NCBI GenBank assembly: GCA_030146445.1
Contig: JASLBT010000178.1
Span: 1-12,089, forward strand
DNA length: 12,089 nucleotides
Source of the DNA: Segetibacter sp.
Lineage (GTDB): Bacteria > Bacteroidota > Bacteroidia > Chitinophagales > Chitinophagaceae
Direction: 5' to 3'
The position numbers and the translations under genes were made by a program. Under the pieces are notes generated by a model, which saw only the letters and a list, made by a program, of their open reading frames with translations, had not been told where the DNA came from and searched no databases. Positions 11,606 through 12,089 of this stretch are shown piece by piece; the first letter of the stretch is position 1; each line of letters starts with the position of its first letter.

Positions 11606-12089
11606 ATGCCGGTCAAGATTAGAATTACCCTCATCGTAACTTTGCTGTTCTTAATTGCACTAGGGGTTTTTAGTGCTACCACTTATTACTTTTCATCCCG
11701 CGCCCGACTTAATAATGTAACGACAAGGCTAACAAACCGGGCAATAACAATAGGCCGGTTGCTAAGCCGGAACGACTTATTTAGCAGTGACATGATCCGA
11801 AGATTCGATTCGGCTACATCTATTGCATTTGCCAATAAAGTCATACAGGCCTACGATATCAATAACAACAAAATCTATGGCTATAGCACCCTTACCGGAG
11901 ACAGTATCAATATTCAGCCTGAAATTCTTAACAAGGTCAAGCAGCAGGGCAAGGTCTATTTCAGGGTCGGAAATAAAGAAGCCGTTGCCTACAATTACGT
12001 TAAGGAACGTCACCCCATCATCATTGTATCCGCAGGGGAGGATATAGAGGGAAAAGCTAGTCTGACCCAGCTACGGAATATCCTGATCC
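11606..12089 (+). CDS. Sensor histidine kinase, N-terminal part (cut by window end)
   Basis: The ATG at 11606 lies 4 bases after the response-regulator stop, and the frame stays open for 161 codons to the window edge. A basic start (MPVKIRIT) leads into a transmembrane helix (about 7-25), then a periplasmic sensor region of about 130 residues rich in polar residues and ending IIIVSAGEDIEGKASLTQLRNILI in two parts: the last residues are the usual lead-in to the second membrane helix. The HAMP, dimerisation/His and ATPase domains would lie beyond the window. Gene order and spacing make it the partner of the regulator. The sensor region shows no obvious His/Met copper site, so copper as signal is only inferred from context. 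Confidence 0.85.
   Translation, partial: MPVKIRITLIVTLLFLIALGVFSATTYYFSSRARLNNVTTRLTNRAITIGRLLSRNDLFSSDMIRRFDSATSIAFANKVIQAYDINNNKIYGYSTLTGDSINIQPEILNKVKQQGKVYFRVGNKEAVAYNYVKERHPIIIVSAGEDIEGKASLTQLRNILI

Noticed and set aside
1..12089. tRNA, rRNA, CRISPR arrays, insertion sequences
   Set aside because: No spaced repeat array, transposase frame or recognisable tRNA cloverleaf was seen on reading the gaps; the only long direct repeat is the 43-bp tandem duplication.

Overview
The window looks like a stretch of a Bacteroidota chromosome, probably Sphingobacteriales or Chitinophagales. Genes are preceded by A-rich leaders rather than Shine-Dalgarno sequences, two good TAnnTTTG-type -7 elements are present, and the protein families (small MCGMC-type HMA protein, DUF3347 protein, secreted CPMHPEV-type heavy-metal-binding domains, HMBD-multicopper oxidase fusions) are typical of that phylum. 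The genus cannot be fixed from this sequence.

Layout. Positions 1-283 carry the 5' end of an unrelated secreted protein on the minus strand. After a gene-poor stretch (284-1120) a plus-strand copper-resistance cluster begins: a CPx-type Cu(I) ATPase (1121-3538), a 70-aa CopZ-like HMA chaperone (3627-3839), a secreted DUF3347 protein (3978-4523), a group of hairpins (about 4530-4620), a secreted two-HMBD protein (4916-5446), a large HMBD/multicopper-oxidase/CopB-like protein (5463-8006) and a small secreted HMBD protein (8036-8275). Next comes the wreck of an arsenic operon: a frameshifted arsR remnant (8444-8681) joined directly to the last 42 codons of an ACR3 arsenite efflux gene (8684-8812), followed nine bases later by an intact metallophosphoesterase (8822-9595). 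Another gene-poor stretch (9596-10245) precedes a cupin-fold gene (10246-10686), an OmpR-type response regulator (10912-11601) and the start of its partner sensor histidine kinase (11606 to the window end).

How they work together. The ATPase would pump Cu(I) from cytoplasm to periplasm, fed by the small HMA chaperone. The periplasmic DUF3347 and HMBD proteins would bind copper, and the multicopper oxidase would oxidise Cu(I) to Cu(II). The CusRS/CopRS-like two-component pair is a plausible regulator. No RND pump or TolC-type channel gene is seen in the window.

Most notable observation. A perfect 43-bp tandem duplication (matched segments 5387-5433 and 5430-5476) sits where the two-HMBD protein ends and the oxidase begins. 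Because 43 is not a multiple of three, it shifts the frame. Removing one copy restores a single 1015-codon ORF: signal peptide, three HMBDs, multicopper oxidase, CopB-like C-terminus. As it stands the oxidase is cut off from its signal peptide. This is a recent mutation, a reversible slippage switch, or an assembly error. The second notable observation is the arsR/ACR3 deletion scar, which ordinary ORF calling would miss.
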